Origin: Yponomeuta sedellus
Taxonomy: Eukaryota; Arthropoda; Insecta; Lepidoptera; Yponomeutidae
Assembly (NCBI GenBank): GCA_934045075.1
Contig: OW203730.1
Location: 10,220,692 to 10,284,691, forward strand
Direction of reading: 5' to 3'
DNA length: 64,000 nucleotides
Every line of letters begins with the position of its first letter. Position 1 is the first letter of the stretch. The notes below the pieces were generated by a model. It was not told the origin of the DNA, did not search any database, and saw nothing but the letters and a program-made list of their open reading frames with translations. The translations under genes were made by a program, and so were the position numbers. Below, piece after piece: positions 9,820-20,825 of this stretch.

Positions 9820-10135
9820 GTAGCCCCGGCTGCCTGAGTGATCTTAAGCGATCACGAAGGTTAAGCAGCACAGGGCGCGTTCAGTGCATGGATGGGTAAA
9901 CCGTCTAGTGGCATGTTTCCGAGCGGTTCCGTGCCGGATGCCGTCGATGGATGGCAGTCATTAAGCCAAGTCAGAGGCCTTAAGGTGGCTTGAAAACTTC
10001 TGACAGTAAGACCAGCCACTAGTCATGCAAGCCCCCACCAATCCGGACTTGACCCCAGTGGTGGAGTATGGCCTATACCTTCCTCAGGGAACAGATCCGT
10101 GCCCCTCGGTAGGGACATAATGTGGGATCATGATG
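9820..10135 (+). mobile_element. 5S-rRNA-derived SINE, variant subfamily
   Basis: The head is closer to 5S rRNA than in other copies: CGATCACGAAGGTTAAGCAG, GGGCGCGTTCAGTGCATGGA, TGGGTAAACCG. The rest follows the family, with GGTGGCTTGAAAACTTCTGA and GACCAGCCACTAG, and ends in a GATGATGA tail instead of TGATATCG. Copies at 38528-38876 (-) and 51903-52046 (+) belong to the same subfamily. Confidence 0.8.
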
Positions 10136-10489
10136 ATGAAACGACTACTACGTGAAACTACCATAAAGCGGCAAGATTGGTTAAGAACTGGAAATAAATG
10201 ATGATGAAGCTCAGATGCAGTACACTGAGTTATTTGAAATTCGAAACGTACTTCTAGAACAACGTTAACTGCAGTAACGAATACAATTGAATTATCTCGT
10301 TAGCGATCGGAACTTAAATCGAGAATCGACTTACTCATTTGCAATTATGATGGCGATATTGAAGAGTCATTGGGGCGAATAAAAGTATTTAGCATAATGT
10401 TTGCCAGAGTAGGTTTATTACCGATTTTTGATTAGGTTAAATAAAATTAACTAAAACTGTTTTTATACGGATTTATGCTCGTTTATTAC

Positions 10490-10560
10490 ATTTTTTACAA
10501 TTTTCCAACGTTTCGGCACTTTATCAGGTGCCGTGGTCCCGGATGACTCAAATAAAAACC
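10490..10560 (+). repeat. Short repeat with CAACGTTTCGGCAC...GCCGTGGTC
   Basis: The block ATTTTCCAACG-like TTTCGGCAC, AGGTGCCGTGGTCCCGG also occurs near 1565-1605, 43555-43605 (+) and 43960-44050 (-). It looks like the end of a mobile element that I cannot name. Confidence 0.4.
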
Positions 10561-11084
10561 GGATGACTTAAATAAAATTGGTTGTTTTGTAGGTTTCCTC
10601 TTAGCGATGAATATTAAATTTTCTGTTACGCTAATTTCACGTTAATACATAATTATCTATATTAAGTAAGTAGCTTTCTTTTAATATATATATGTTATAA
10701 TCGTCTTTTGCAAGCCTATTCTGTCTAAAAAACGGTGTTCCAGGCAATGAAGCGTTTGTCCATGTACTGTGGAGTGAAAGTGCCAATTATTCACATCAGT
10801 TTAAAAAAATAGTCTACTAAATTTTATGTATAGGTACCTGATTCTCGAAATGGCAAATTATACAAATGACTTAATCCAATATTATTACTTCTCGAATGTC
10901 CGGCTTAAAATACGGAAACAAAATTATTGATATTGAGCCTCTAAATAGGTTTTTAATATGGATATTTTCTTAAATAAATCCTCTCTGATGTATTATCATA
11001 ATTTAGTAGTTACTTTACTTGTAAAATCAAGAAAGAAAATATAGTATTTATTTTTGGAGTAACATACCAAACGATACGATATCA

Positions 11085-11412
11085 ACTCTTTTTATGTCCT
11101 CACTACTGGGGCACGGGTATTTTCCTGCTTCGCAGGAAGGTTAGGCCATACTCCACCACGGGGGCCAAGCGGGCGGGGCCTTTGCTATCAGAAGTTATTA
11201 AGCCGCCCCTAAGGCCCGTGACATGGCTTAACGACGACATGACAGCCGGCACGGCACCAACGGCTTATCGTGCCTTGCGAAGCACGGAAGCGCTCGAAAA
11301 AATGCCTCTAGTCAGGGGACGGTCACCCATCCTGCACCCGACCGAGCCTGTTGTTGCTTAACTCAAGTGATTGATTCCATTCACTCGGGTCGATTAGGCC
11401 ACGAGCGCTTCA
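11085..11412 (-). mobile_element. 5S-rRNA-derived SINE (family S), copy
   Basis: Reverse orientation; from AACTCTTTTTATGTCCTCAC (3' end) to GGCCACGAGCGCTTC (5' end). The middle has a small insertion (GGCACGGCACC) and a deletion after GGGGGCCAAGC. Confidence 0.75.
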
Positions 11413-12404
11413 TACCAAAGATTTCCATTAATTAAAATTGATATCCGAGCAATTAGCATTATTCATTACAGCAAAGCTGCTCAGATCATAAAGGGAAATT
11501 CGTGGTGCTTAGAATCAGACTTTTTGAACTTTTCAGAGCATTTACCAGCTCCTTTTAAACGTTTTTCAGTTTCGTAAGGGACGTAAATCTTTAGTGGGTT
11601 TTAAGAAATAAATTGCTCTCATGTTGGAAGAGGAATGGCGGTTTTTGCAATTGTTTCAGCAGAGACGGTGGTGGCCTTTGTTTAATTCTTTGCGGGAAAC
11701 TTTTCTTTGCCTTAAGCCAAAAGAACTCTAGGACACAAAGTAGGAGAGGTACAGACAATATATTATTGGTGCGCGATAAACTCTGTCGTGTGTTTTCTGT
11801 TACGAGTTAGTGTGTGTAATTCTAGTGTTGTTGTGTGTGTTAATTTACGAGTGTGTATGGTTATGTTTGTAATCGCGATTAGACCCGTTTTAATATATAA
11901 CTATGTATAAGTATCGAGATTCATTACGAAATTCTAGTTAATGTATTTCTGTGCATATGACTATTGTGTGCGTATGAGTGTTTTGAGAAAAGTTGCGGTT
12001 GAATATTGTATGGTCTTTTGTTTTTAGGGTCCCATACCTCAAACGGAAAATACATAAATGAAACCCTTCACTTTATTCTCAGTCCTTACATCCGTCAGTG
12101 TATCCTGTCAATACTCTTTATCTAGAAACACGTAGAGGTATCGAGTTGAAATTGAAATCATATCATAAAGTCTATTCTATAGTCCCATTCTAAATTCCTA
12201 GGTATATGTATATGTGGTATATGTAGTGTATATTTTATTTTATTTTATGGAAGTATGTATCGATTGTTATGTTTCTGTAGTTATCCCCACAGCACTCACT
12301 CATTCCAAATACGCGCACACACGCTCACGCTTTTAAATGCTTTTATGTTGGGATTTATAAAAACAAAAAGAATTAATTAAAAAAAAAATGTATTGCGGCC
12401 TCGC

Positions 12405-12625
12405 GGTAGATGCCGTTCTGTGTCTAAGTTTTGTTTTGTTTGTTCTGTGTGGTTTTGTTTTGGTATCCGCTGAAAACCAGCGTCGTGGTCGCTATCGGCC
12501 ACGGCATAAAGCTGAGCGGGGGCCATTTGGTGCCAATTCCTAGTTCTTAAATATCTAGATTATATGTTTTATTTTTTATAATGGTACCAAATAAACGTGT
12601 CTATTTCTATTTCTATATTTCCTTG
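12405..12625 (+). mobile_element. LINE-like 3' end with AATAAA and TTTCTA tail
   Basis: GC-rich block (GCTGAAAACCAGCGTCGTGG, TCGGCCACGGCATAAAGC) followed by AT-rich DNA, AAATAAACGTG and (TTTCTA)n, typical of a non-LTR 3' terminus. Pieces with similar CAGCGCTG/CTGAAAATCAG motifs occur at 27590-27690, 37214-37262 and 46570-46810. Confidence 0.45.
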
Positions 12626-14862
12626 GAGCTGTGAAAAAATCAAACTTCTATTGTCATTTTCAAAGTCAGAACTGAGAAGGATAAAGATTATTTTTTAGTT
12701 ACAAGAAAAACAATTATATTCATATAGTTTGGTTTTTCGGTAATTTGGCATTTTCGGAAGCACAACCTTATTATTTTAAAAAGTAGGGTTAAACTATCTC
12801 TGAACTAAATCTCTGTATATCTCGGATTCAATGTTGGTGACGCGACTGAATCGCTCTGACAGCGATTTCGCTAGCGTCATCTACACCTGCATGTTACCTT
12901 TGGGTTAACTTGGTTGCAATGCGCGAGAGGTGTGACAGTTCCAAGCAACACAAGCTATTTGTAGCCGTGGCATCGCCTAAGGTTTTGGAAAGCTTTGAGG
13001 TAATTTCATTTTAATGTACGTAATTAATAAAATAGATGTAGCTATTTCTACACGACTGCAACATGTTACCCTACTAAAAGTAGTGTATGTATGTTTGTAT
13101 GTACAATTGTATATTAAGTAATTATTCATAACGATAACTTCATGCATGCACCCCGGATGGACAGGCAGGGACCAATGTTTTACGTGTATTACTAAAATTG
13201 GAATTCTTCTATATAATACAATTACTAAAAGCTGCAGCATTGGTAGAGGGCATAAAACGAAGTCAATAAAATGTGGTAAGCCCTGCTACTTAAAAAAGAT
13301 TAAGTATATTAAAATACCATACTACACAAGTAGTTATGAACTTCATTCATACATCGTTCCAACTCTAATTGGGATTTTTGAGAAATTGAGGATTTGAGAG
13401 AAATATACATAACTTTTTGTATGTAAGTACGTGTGATTAGATCTTCTTTTGTGCTTTTGCGCCGATAGAGGTTAGCTCTTTACAACGCACTCTGTTCATT
13501 GCAACTATGAACAACTCTCCAGCTGTTTCAACACAGATCCAATACTTGATTTTGTATTACCATGAAATTATTGTTATTACCTTATTCTTCTAATAAGATG
13601 TGACTAAAAGGCCTAAACTAATCGCCAGATTATAAGATTCATCAGCATACATTCAACGAAAATATGCGCAAACTACTTTGCAGGAAGATCCCTTCGAAGT
13701 CACTAATAGGCAGTATTTTTTTATTGCTACTTATAACTAGATGTTGCTCGCTACGAACATAAGAAGAAAAAAATACAAAAAACCGACTACCACGCAGGGG
13801 GGGTGACACCAATTCAACATTGTGAGACACTTAAGTTGGTCCCGCCTCCTCAGCTAGATAGATAGTTGAGAATATTTTTATTGAAAAATGTCTCATGCAA
13901 TCAAAAGAATACCTTAAACTATAGAAATCCACAACAGTATCGCCATATCATATAAAATACTATTAATAAATAAGCAAAATAGTCAATTAAGATAGATATT
14001 GTTTTTTTGCAGGTTATTATAATAGTTTTTTTTACTATATGAGCCCATTTTGTCACTTCGTACTTACCCCTTAAAGTACAAGTTGTGTTGTTACCGCAGT
14101 CGTAGTCGTCTGCGTATCTTAAATTATGTAACGCCGTATCCCCAAACGTGACCAGCTGAAAACACATAAATTTACTAAGGATTATTTTGCACAGATACCT
14201 ACCACAAGCCGACAAACGCATAAAAAGTTGGATAGACGGCAATTTTTACTTATATAAACCTGTCTGAACCTACCTCTAATTTGTTAACTTTACAGTACGG
14301 ACAAAAATATTCCATACACAAATATGAAGATGTTTGAAGCTATATTAGTAATACCACTCGCTAAGGAAAACATCCTGTGGAAACTCAGGTATCTGAGGTG
14401 ATCAAATACCTCAGCACTTGAAATTGCCAATCAACGGTGGGCATGTGTGGTACAGTGCTACACAAGAAATAAGTCTCGCGGATGTACCTCCGCAGATGAC
14501 CAAATTTTGGATGTGCGGCAAGTTGATCGACCAATCAGATAGTTTCATTTTATGGTAGGCCGTGCGCCTTTGTTACTATTGGTTGATTCAACGTCATCGA
14601 TGCAGGTGACTATTCGTTTGGCAATATTAGCGTGAGCGAAATAGGTAATTTCAAAAAAACCGTATCGGTTAAAGATCATGTTGAATGTAGATAGATAGAG
14701 AACACTTTATTGTACAAAAAATGTACTTATAGCTTCGGGTACTTTCGTTACACTTCTTACAAAGGGACTTTTATGATGTGTAGTACTGTAATTAACTCTA
14801 TCTCTCTCTGAGAGAAGGCCTGCGCCCTGCAGTAGGACGAATAGATAGATATATACAATATT

Positions 14863-15043
14863 ACACCATTTTTATTTTTAATGCACTAACCCGTGCTAAG
14901 GAACAAATTTAAAAACCTATTTAGAGGCTAAAAATTTCACCCATGCCGGGATTCGAACCCGCAACCTCTGGTACGGATAGCCAGAGGTTGCGGGTTCGAA
15001 TCCCGGCATGGGTGAAATTTTTAGCCTCTAAATAGGTTTTTAA
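14863..15043. mobile_element. Fold-back tRNA-SINE (family T hairpin), locus 2
   Basis: Flanked by a perfect 12-bp target duplication ATATACAATATT (14851-14862 and 15044-15055) inside a family A LINE end. The left arm is the reversed tail, body and half tRNA. The turn is AACCTCTGG, TACGGATAG, CCAGAGGTT at the anticodon stem. The right arm repeats the half tRNA and body and stops at AGGTTTTTAA. Arms outside the turn match perfectly for about 75 bases. Read on the minus strand the A-rich 3' tail lies at the left end of the insertion. Confidence 0.85.
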
Positions 15044-15432
15044 ATATACAATATTCTTTAATATACACAGAAATTACAGTAACAGAAATTATATGAAAAT
15101 ATAGTACAATTGGCGGCTTTATTGTACGTATACGAGTATATTGTACTTAAAAAAAAGTTTTCCTTGATAGACACTGGTTATCTTTGCTAGCTAGAGAATT
15201 TTCAATACACTTCTTGAATGGCCACATTTCAATTGCCTTAGTGTAAAAGGCAATTATGTCCAGACCAGCGATTTTGACTCTATCAAGGTAACCGAGGGAA
15301 ACTCATCAGGCTTCCTCGAGTTGCTCACAATTTGTGATGAAATCCTAAGATTATTTCAGCTGGATAATTAAATATTATTTTGAAGTAGCGCGATAAAATT
15401 TCCATCCAGTCACAAAAACTCAATTTTATTTC

Positions 15433-15554
15433 ACGTTGATCTGAAATATAATTGATTGAAAGTGTAGTGTTCTCGTTCGCTACTCTATGGCATCGCGGTT
15501 TTATTTAGAGTATTTAACTGTTTGGTCTATGATCATGCTATCCCCGCTGTCACT
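15433..15554. repeat. DIRS left inverted terminal repeat
   Basis: 122 bases (from ACGTTGATCTGAAATATAAT to CCCCGCTGTCACT) that are the reverse complement of 20503-20632. The only difference is an 8-base T-rich insertion in the right copy. The terminal extension 15420-15432 lies outside the repeat. Confidence 0.92.
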
Positions 15555-15670
15555 TTTTTTTCGCGATCTTGCGGCATCGTGCGTTTTTTGCGTCGTTTTA
15601 CGCAATTTTCCTATTTTTTCCGAAAAATAAGTTTACAAATACAGCACAATAACATCGTGTAATCCGCAAA

Positions 15671-15779
15671 ATGCCCAGCGACAAGAAACTGTTAAAGAAA
15701 ATCGAAAAATACAAGAAGCGCCTTCTGATGGAAAAGGTAAAATGCACGGGACCTAACCTCTTTTTTTTCCTCAATAGGT
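15671..15779 (+). other. Short lysine-rich leader ORF of the DIRS element
   Basis: An ATG soon after the left repeat opens about 36 codons starting MPSDKKLLKKIEKYKKRLL. A donor-like AAG/GTAAAA lies at codon 22, and a good acceptor (TTATTTCCAG) lies at 16246 before the Gag frame. The phases do not join, so it may be an upstream ORF, a former Gag first exon or chance. Confidence 0.3.
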
Positions 15780-15857
15780 AGGTACCTACGCACAACTTAC
15801 AGGTGAAAAATGCCACGTAAATAACCTACAAGAACTGTTCAAGACAGTTATTGAGCC

Positions 15858-16143
15858 GGTACGAGATACCTTAACTCGATGATCAGACTTGATACGAGAT
15901 ATCTATGTTATGATTTGATACGAAGGGCTGCAAAAAACATTGCACTTCACATGTGCACACCGAGCCGGTACGAGATACCTCTAGCTCGAAGATCGAACTT
16001 GGTACGAGATACCATAGCTTCGATTTGGTACGTGATACCATAGCTTCGATTTGGTACGAGATACCATAGCTTCGATTTGGTACGAGATACTCACGCCACG
16101 ACAAGTACTAATAGCACTTACATTGAACTGGGTACGAGATACC
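15858..16143 (+). repeat. 26-bp minisatellite in the DIRS leader
   Basis: The 13-mer GGTACGAGATACC, an imperfect palindrome (GGTA-N5-TACC), starts at 15858, 15967, 16001, 16027 (one change), 16053, 16079 (last base changed) and 16131. Between 16001 and 16079 the spacing is exactly 26 bases; the units are linked by ATAGCTTCGATTT. Confidence 0.85.
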
Positions 16144-16275
16144 ACAGTTTCAACCCTTGGCCCTCTTATGGCGTATCAGGCATACAACAAAAATATTTTA
16201 ACAGATCTATGCGATCCATTAAAATGTGCTTGAATGTTATTTCCAGGTGTAGAACAGAGAGAATCTGAAGAGAAC

Positions 16276-17107
16276 ATGGATCAAATACCAGAGATGTATC
16301 CAGTAGTGGACCTTGTAAGCCCAGAAATCACAGACCCATTCCGCGAGGCCCTCGGGTTAGAATACACGGATCAGAAAAAATTTGAGGGGGAAATCCTCCC
16401 CGATATTGCCAGAAGATGGAACCACATCATAACAGACGGACTGGCTAAAGAAGAAAAGGAGTGTATTATAAAAAAAATATAAGTTTCCTGAAAACTGCCA
16501 ACTGTTAGAGGCCCCTACTTTAAACGCCGAAGTCAAGGCTGTCATGACAGAAAGCTCTAAAATAAGGGACAGATCCATAGAAGCAGCTCAACACCAACTA
16601 GGGACAGCCACAGCCATATTGGGACAGGTCATGTCTGACCTAATAAAATCCAAAATAAACATTGTGGAAACAGTGGCGAAGTTAAGCGATGCAGCCAAAC
16701 TACTTAACGATTTGCACGCCCAAAATACGAGGACAAGAAGGGTGTTGATAACACCACTGCTGGACAAAGACTTCAATAGTCTAACAGAAAAAGTCCACAG
16801 AGATGAACAACTTTTTGGGACTGATCTAGCGACTAAAATAAGGACAAACCAAGAACTTAAAAAGTCCTCCTCCCAGATAAGGAAAACCCTTCCCAAACCT
16901 ATGGTCAACAAAACTGCCACTAAGAAGACTCCGGGAAACCGATATGGTCCGCCTCCAACTCATCCTCGCCAGCAACCCAGATCGACGGCACCTCGAGGCG
17001 GACCCAGGAACCGCCCGTCACAGCCACCGCCGTACCGGCCGAGCCCCAACCAGCCGCGCCGGCCGGCTGGGAAGTATGCAGCACGAGGTGCCCACAGCAG
17101 GCGTTAG
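16276..17107 (+). pseudogene. DIRS Gag-like ORF, frameshifted at an A8 run
   Basis: Gag-like structural protein of the DIRS element. It opens at the ATG at 16276 (DQIPEMYPVVDLVSPEITD) and the frame stops at 16480-16482. The family-like continuation (KFPENCQLLEAPTLNAEVKA) is in the +1 frame directly after a run of eight A at 16470-16477, and runs to the TAG at 17105. One surplus A explains the break; ribosomal frameshifting at the run is the alternative. The second part is helical (AAQHQLGTATAILGQVM) and ends in a proline- and arginine-rich basic tail, probably for nucleic-acid binding. No zinc knuckle is present, which is normal for DIRS Gag. Confidence 0.75.
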
Positions 17108-19008
17108 ACATACAGGTACATGCAGGCAACATATCTAACTACAGTTCCTGCTGGGAACTACTCACCAAAGACCCTGTACTACTACAGTGGGTTAGAGGCT
17201 ACCACATACCGTTTCTCAACGTGCCTGTACAAAATACCATTCCCAAGAACAATATTCCTAATACTGACTCCTGTAATATAAAGCTAGCCATCATTAACCT
17301 ATTAGAACTAGGGGCCGTACAACCATGTAATCACAATAAAGGTGAATTTATTTCAAAGATATTTCTTAGACCAAAACCCAATGGAAAGTTCAGATTTATT
17401 CTTAATTTGAAACCTCTTAAGAAATTTGTTAAACTAGAACATTTCAAGATGGAGGACATCAGAACAGCTATAAAAATAATTGATAAAGACTTCTACATGT
17501 GTTCCATTGACTTAAAAGAATCCTATTTTCTAGTGCCAGTAGCCACAGAACATAGACAATTTCTCCGTTTTCAATTTGAAAATACTCTTTACCAATTCAC
17601 AGCCCTACCTTATGGTCTTTGTACAGCCCCTAGTGCATTTACAAAATTATTAAAGCCTGTGGTTAGCTGCCTCCAGAGACAAGGTTTCTTGTCAACCATA
17701 TATCTTGATGACTACCTATGTATTGGTCGTACACTAGAGGAATGTATTGCTAATAGGGATGCTACCTTACAAATTTTTAAATGCGTAGGTCTAATAGTAA
17801 ACTTTAAAAAAAGTACATTAGTTCCGAGAACAGCTTGTAAGTTCCTTGGATTTATTATTAACTCCCATACAATGACTCTCGAGCTACCACAAGAAAAAAA
17901 GGACTCCATTACAGCTCTATTATCAAAATTTATGAAACATAAACATTGCAAGATAAGAGATTTTGCTAAGCTGCTAGGTACTTTAGTTGCAGCTTGTCCT
18001 GCAGTACCCTATGGTCCAGTACATATCAAAATCATGGAAAGGCAGAGATTCTTGGCTTTGTTACAAAATAGAGACAACTACAATGCCGTCATGAAAATAT
18101 CCACTGACATCTTACCTGAGTTGAAGTGGTGGTTAAGCAACATAAACTCAACAAGGAGCATTACACTAAAACCATTCATTCTAGAAATATTCTCCGATGC
18201 ATCACTCACGGGATGGGGAATACACTGCAACGGCGAAAGTGTTGGCGGCCTATGGTCGCTGTCGGAACAGGAACTTCACATTAACCAACTAGAACTTTTA
18301 GCTGCTTTGTTTGGACTTAAGTGCTTTGCAAAATCACACAACCACTGAGACATACTGCTGAGGATCGACAACACTACCGCCATTGCATGTGTCAATAAAA
18401 TGGGCAGTGTTCAATTCCCACACCTAAACAACATCGCCAGAGAGATTTGGACATGGTGTGAGAAACGAGGTAATAACATCTATGCCTCATATATTAAGTC
18501 AAAAGACAATGTGTATGCTGATGAGGAATCTCGTAATACAAACATAGATACAGAATGGGAACTGAATGACAGCGTTTTCAGTATAATAAAAGAACGCTTT
18601 GGCTCTCCACATATTGACCTATTTGCATCCAGAATCAATACAAAATGTGATATGTATGTGTCATGGAAGAGGGACCCCTATGCATTCAACATTGATGCCT
18701 TTACACTCCACTGGGGAAAGTCCTTTTTTTATGCCTTCCCACCATTCTCCCTAATGACTAAGTGCCTACAAAAAATAAGAAGTGATAAAGCCAAAGGCAT
18801 ACTTGTATATCCAGTCTGGGAGTCACAACCCTGGTATCCCTTGGCGATGGGCTTGATGACAACCAAACCAATAATATTTGAACCTAGTGATGACCTTCTT
18901 ATATCTCCCCTTAGGACAGAACACCCGCTGAGCAAGCACCTTACCCTGGCAGCAAGCATATTCTGCGGGGTGCATTCAGAAGCCGAGGTTTGCCAGAAAG
19001 CTCACTAA
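16924..19008 (+). pseudogene. DIRS RT-RNase H-methyltransferase ORF with an in-frame TGA
   Basis: The frame is open from just after a TAA at 16921 and overlaps the end of Gag in the -1 frame; the first ATG is at 17221, but the conserved DIRS lead-in (WVRGYHIPFLNVP) lies before it. Counted from 17221: first RT aspartate in SIDLKESYF (residue 97), RT active site IYLDDYL (161-164), RNase H DAS (326) and the glutamate in QLELL (358). A TGA at 18346-18348 cuts the RNase H before its third aspartate (RIDNTTAIAC, codon 18367). After it come the YADEESR block and a Dam-like N6-adenine methyltransferase segment (IDLFASRINTKCDMYVSW ... FYAFPPFS), where the usual PPY/PPF motif is PPF. All other core residues are intact, so one point change would account for the break. 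Confidence 0.88.
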
Positions 19009-19926
19009 ATATCATGCTAGCATCCATCTCACCAGGTACAATGAAACAATATAATACTACCTATAAAAGCTGGTGGAACTTCTGTAACACACAATCTAGA
19101 TTCTCTCTTAACCTCTGTTCCTTTTATCGTACAATTTTTGACAGAAAAATTTGAAAGTGGAGCTGGTTTCAATATCCTGAACTGCCATAGATCGGCACTA
19201 GCTCTGCTTATGGGGGAGAAAGTTGGCACAGATGACAGAATTAAACGATTTTTGAAAGGTGTTTTTAGACTGAAGCCTGCCTTGCCACGATATAATGAAG
19301 TGTGGAACCCATCCACTGTACTGAATTATCTATCTAAACTACCTCAGAATTTTGAACTAAATTTGGAGATGCTGACCAAAAAACTAGTAACTTTATTGGC
19401 CTTGGCAACTGCTCAGCGGGTACAGACATTATCATTTATAAAACTAGAAGACATATCAATACTTGATAATAAGATTACTATTACTATTAGAGACCTATTA
19501 AAAACGTCCATAAGCACCAAAAGGCAAACTATTTTGCACCTACCATTTTACAATAATGAACCCAGCATATGCCCAGCCAGCACACTTAAAGATTACATTC
19601 AAAATACAGCTTCCATTAGAGGGGATGAAAAATACCTTTTGATCACCTTCAAAAAGCCCCATCATCAAGCATCCAAACAGACCATCAGTAGATGGATAAA
19701 ATGTACCCTAGCTAACAGTGGCATTGATACGAGCAAGTATACATCCCACAGCACACGTCACTCCGCAACCTCAGCAGCTAGAAAGGCAGGAGTGTCCCTG
19801 GATGTAATCAGAAAAACAGCTGGCTGGTCAGACGAGTCGTCGACCTTTGCAAAGTTCTATAACTTACCTATTCAGGGCAATAATGACAATAATGATTTTG
19901 TACAATCTATTTTCGACAATATGTAA
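18930..19926 (+). pseudogene. DIRS tyrosine recombinase, one frameshift in the N-terminal part
   Basis: This recombinase inserts the circular DNA form of the element. The catalytic part (from about 19138) is intact. Counted from 19138 it has R94 (ATAQRVQTL), H204 and R207 (HSTRHSAT), W230 (AGWSDESS) and the nucleophile Y241 (FAKFYNLP). The N-terminal core-binding part (LASISPGTMKQYNTTYKSWW) is in another frame, open from about 18930 and overlapping the methyltransferase end as in other DIRS elements. The two frames are offset by one base, and the shift lies between 19115 and 19140, near a T5 run at 19135-19139. It ends at a TAA right after FDNM. Confidence 0.88.
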
Positions 19927-20299
19927 CCCATTAAAACATAAAACATGTGCAATAACATCTGGCATGTTAACAAGTATACAATGTACCTACATATGATTAA
20001 AACTAAAGCATTATGCAAATAATATGATTGTGGTATACCTCTGCCCACCCCTTCAGGGATTGAGCGTATTATAATATCATAGCATGGTTACAACTACTTA
20101 CAACTATCGAACTATGCCAATAATAATTAAGGATAATTATGTTTGAACTATGTTGATTAATATAAAAGACATATTATATTTTAGAATTTATCAGTTTAAT
20201 ATTAATAAATGCTCTATAACATAAGACAATTTTTTATCCAATACTATCTTCTATCCTGCAACACAAGTACCTACCCATTATGCAGTTGACTCTAAATAT

Positions 20300-20417
20300 C
20301 TACACTTTCAATCAATTATATTTCAGATCAACGTGAAATAAAATTGAATATTGGACTAACTTACCTAAGTGAAGTCCAATTGTAATTTTATGAACGTTGA
20401 TCTGAAATATAATTGAT
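20300..20417. repeat. DIRS internal complementary region (ICR)
   Basis: Two overlapping halves. Bases 20300-20347 are the exact reverse complement of the left end 15420-15467 (48/48). Bases 20341-20417 are the exact reverse complement of the right end 20609-20685 (77/77). The halves share 20341-20347 (AAATTGA). In the DIRS-1 replication model the ICR lines up the two ends to make the circle, so this is a functional signature and not a chance repeat. Confidence 0.95.
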
Positions 20418-20502
20418 CACCCACCCAGCCCAGAATCAGCTAACACCCTGATTCCCAGGCATAATGGGTACCCTCCTGGGTCAAGGGGCTCAACTCTAAA
20501 TT

Positions 20503-20632
20503 AGTGACAGCGGGGATAGCATGATCATAGACCAAACAGTTTCTTTTTTAAATACTCTAAATAAAACCGCGATGCCATAGAGTAGCGAACGAGAACACTA
20601 CACTTTCAATCAATTATATTTCAGATCAACGT
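20503..20632. repeat. DIRS right inverted terminal repeat
   Basis: 130 bases complementary to 15433-15554, with an extra T-rich octamer near 20541-20550. It is followed by the right-specific extension 20633-20685, which is found elsewhere only in the ICR. Confidence 0.92.
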
Positions 20633-20825
20633 TCATAAAATTACAATTGGACTTCACTTAGGTAAGTTAGTCCAATATTCAATTTACCTTAAATTACTCG
20701 ATCAAACGCTGATGTATAGGGGTTCGACAAATGGGATTTGTTCAGTATTCCGTAAAAGTCTAGGAACCACTAGACCACAACCTACGTTTGGTTTTCTATT
20801 TTCATTGAAGTTTATTTAAGCTTAC

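Larger units (their letters stand above)
15420..20685 (+). mobile_element. DIRS-type tyrosine-recombinase retrotransposon (whole element)
   Basis: A 5266-bp element with the diagnostic DIRS plan: inverted terminal repeats, each with its own terminal extension, an internal complementary region (ICR) near the right end, and Gag-like, RT/RNase H/methyltransferase and tyrosine-recombinase genes in one direction. The boundaries are set by the ends of the matches between the termini and the ICR. No target duplication is expected and none is seen; the heptamer TCAATTT is present at both ends. It lies antisense in an intron of the ACE-like gene. Its coding frames are broken in three places, so this copy as assembled could not make its full protein set. 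DIRS elements replicate through a circular intermediate that the recombinase inserts; integrase and protease are absent, as expected. Confidence 0.93.

Noticed and set aside
9825..9920. Functional 5S rRNA gene
   Set aside because: Only the internal promoter region is 5S-like; the sequence continues into the SINE body and has no proper 5S ends or terminator.
16588..16920. Minus-strand 110-codon frame
   Set aside because: Shadow of the DIRS Gag frame; no independent signal.
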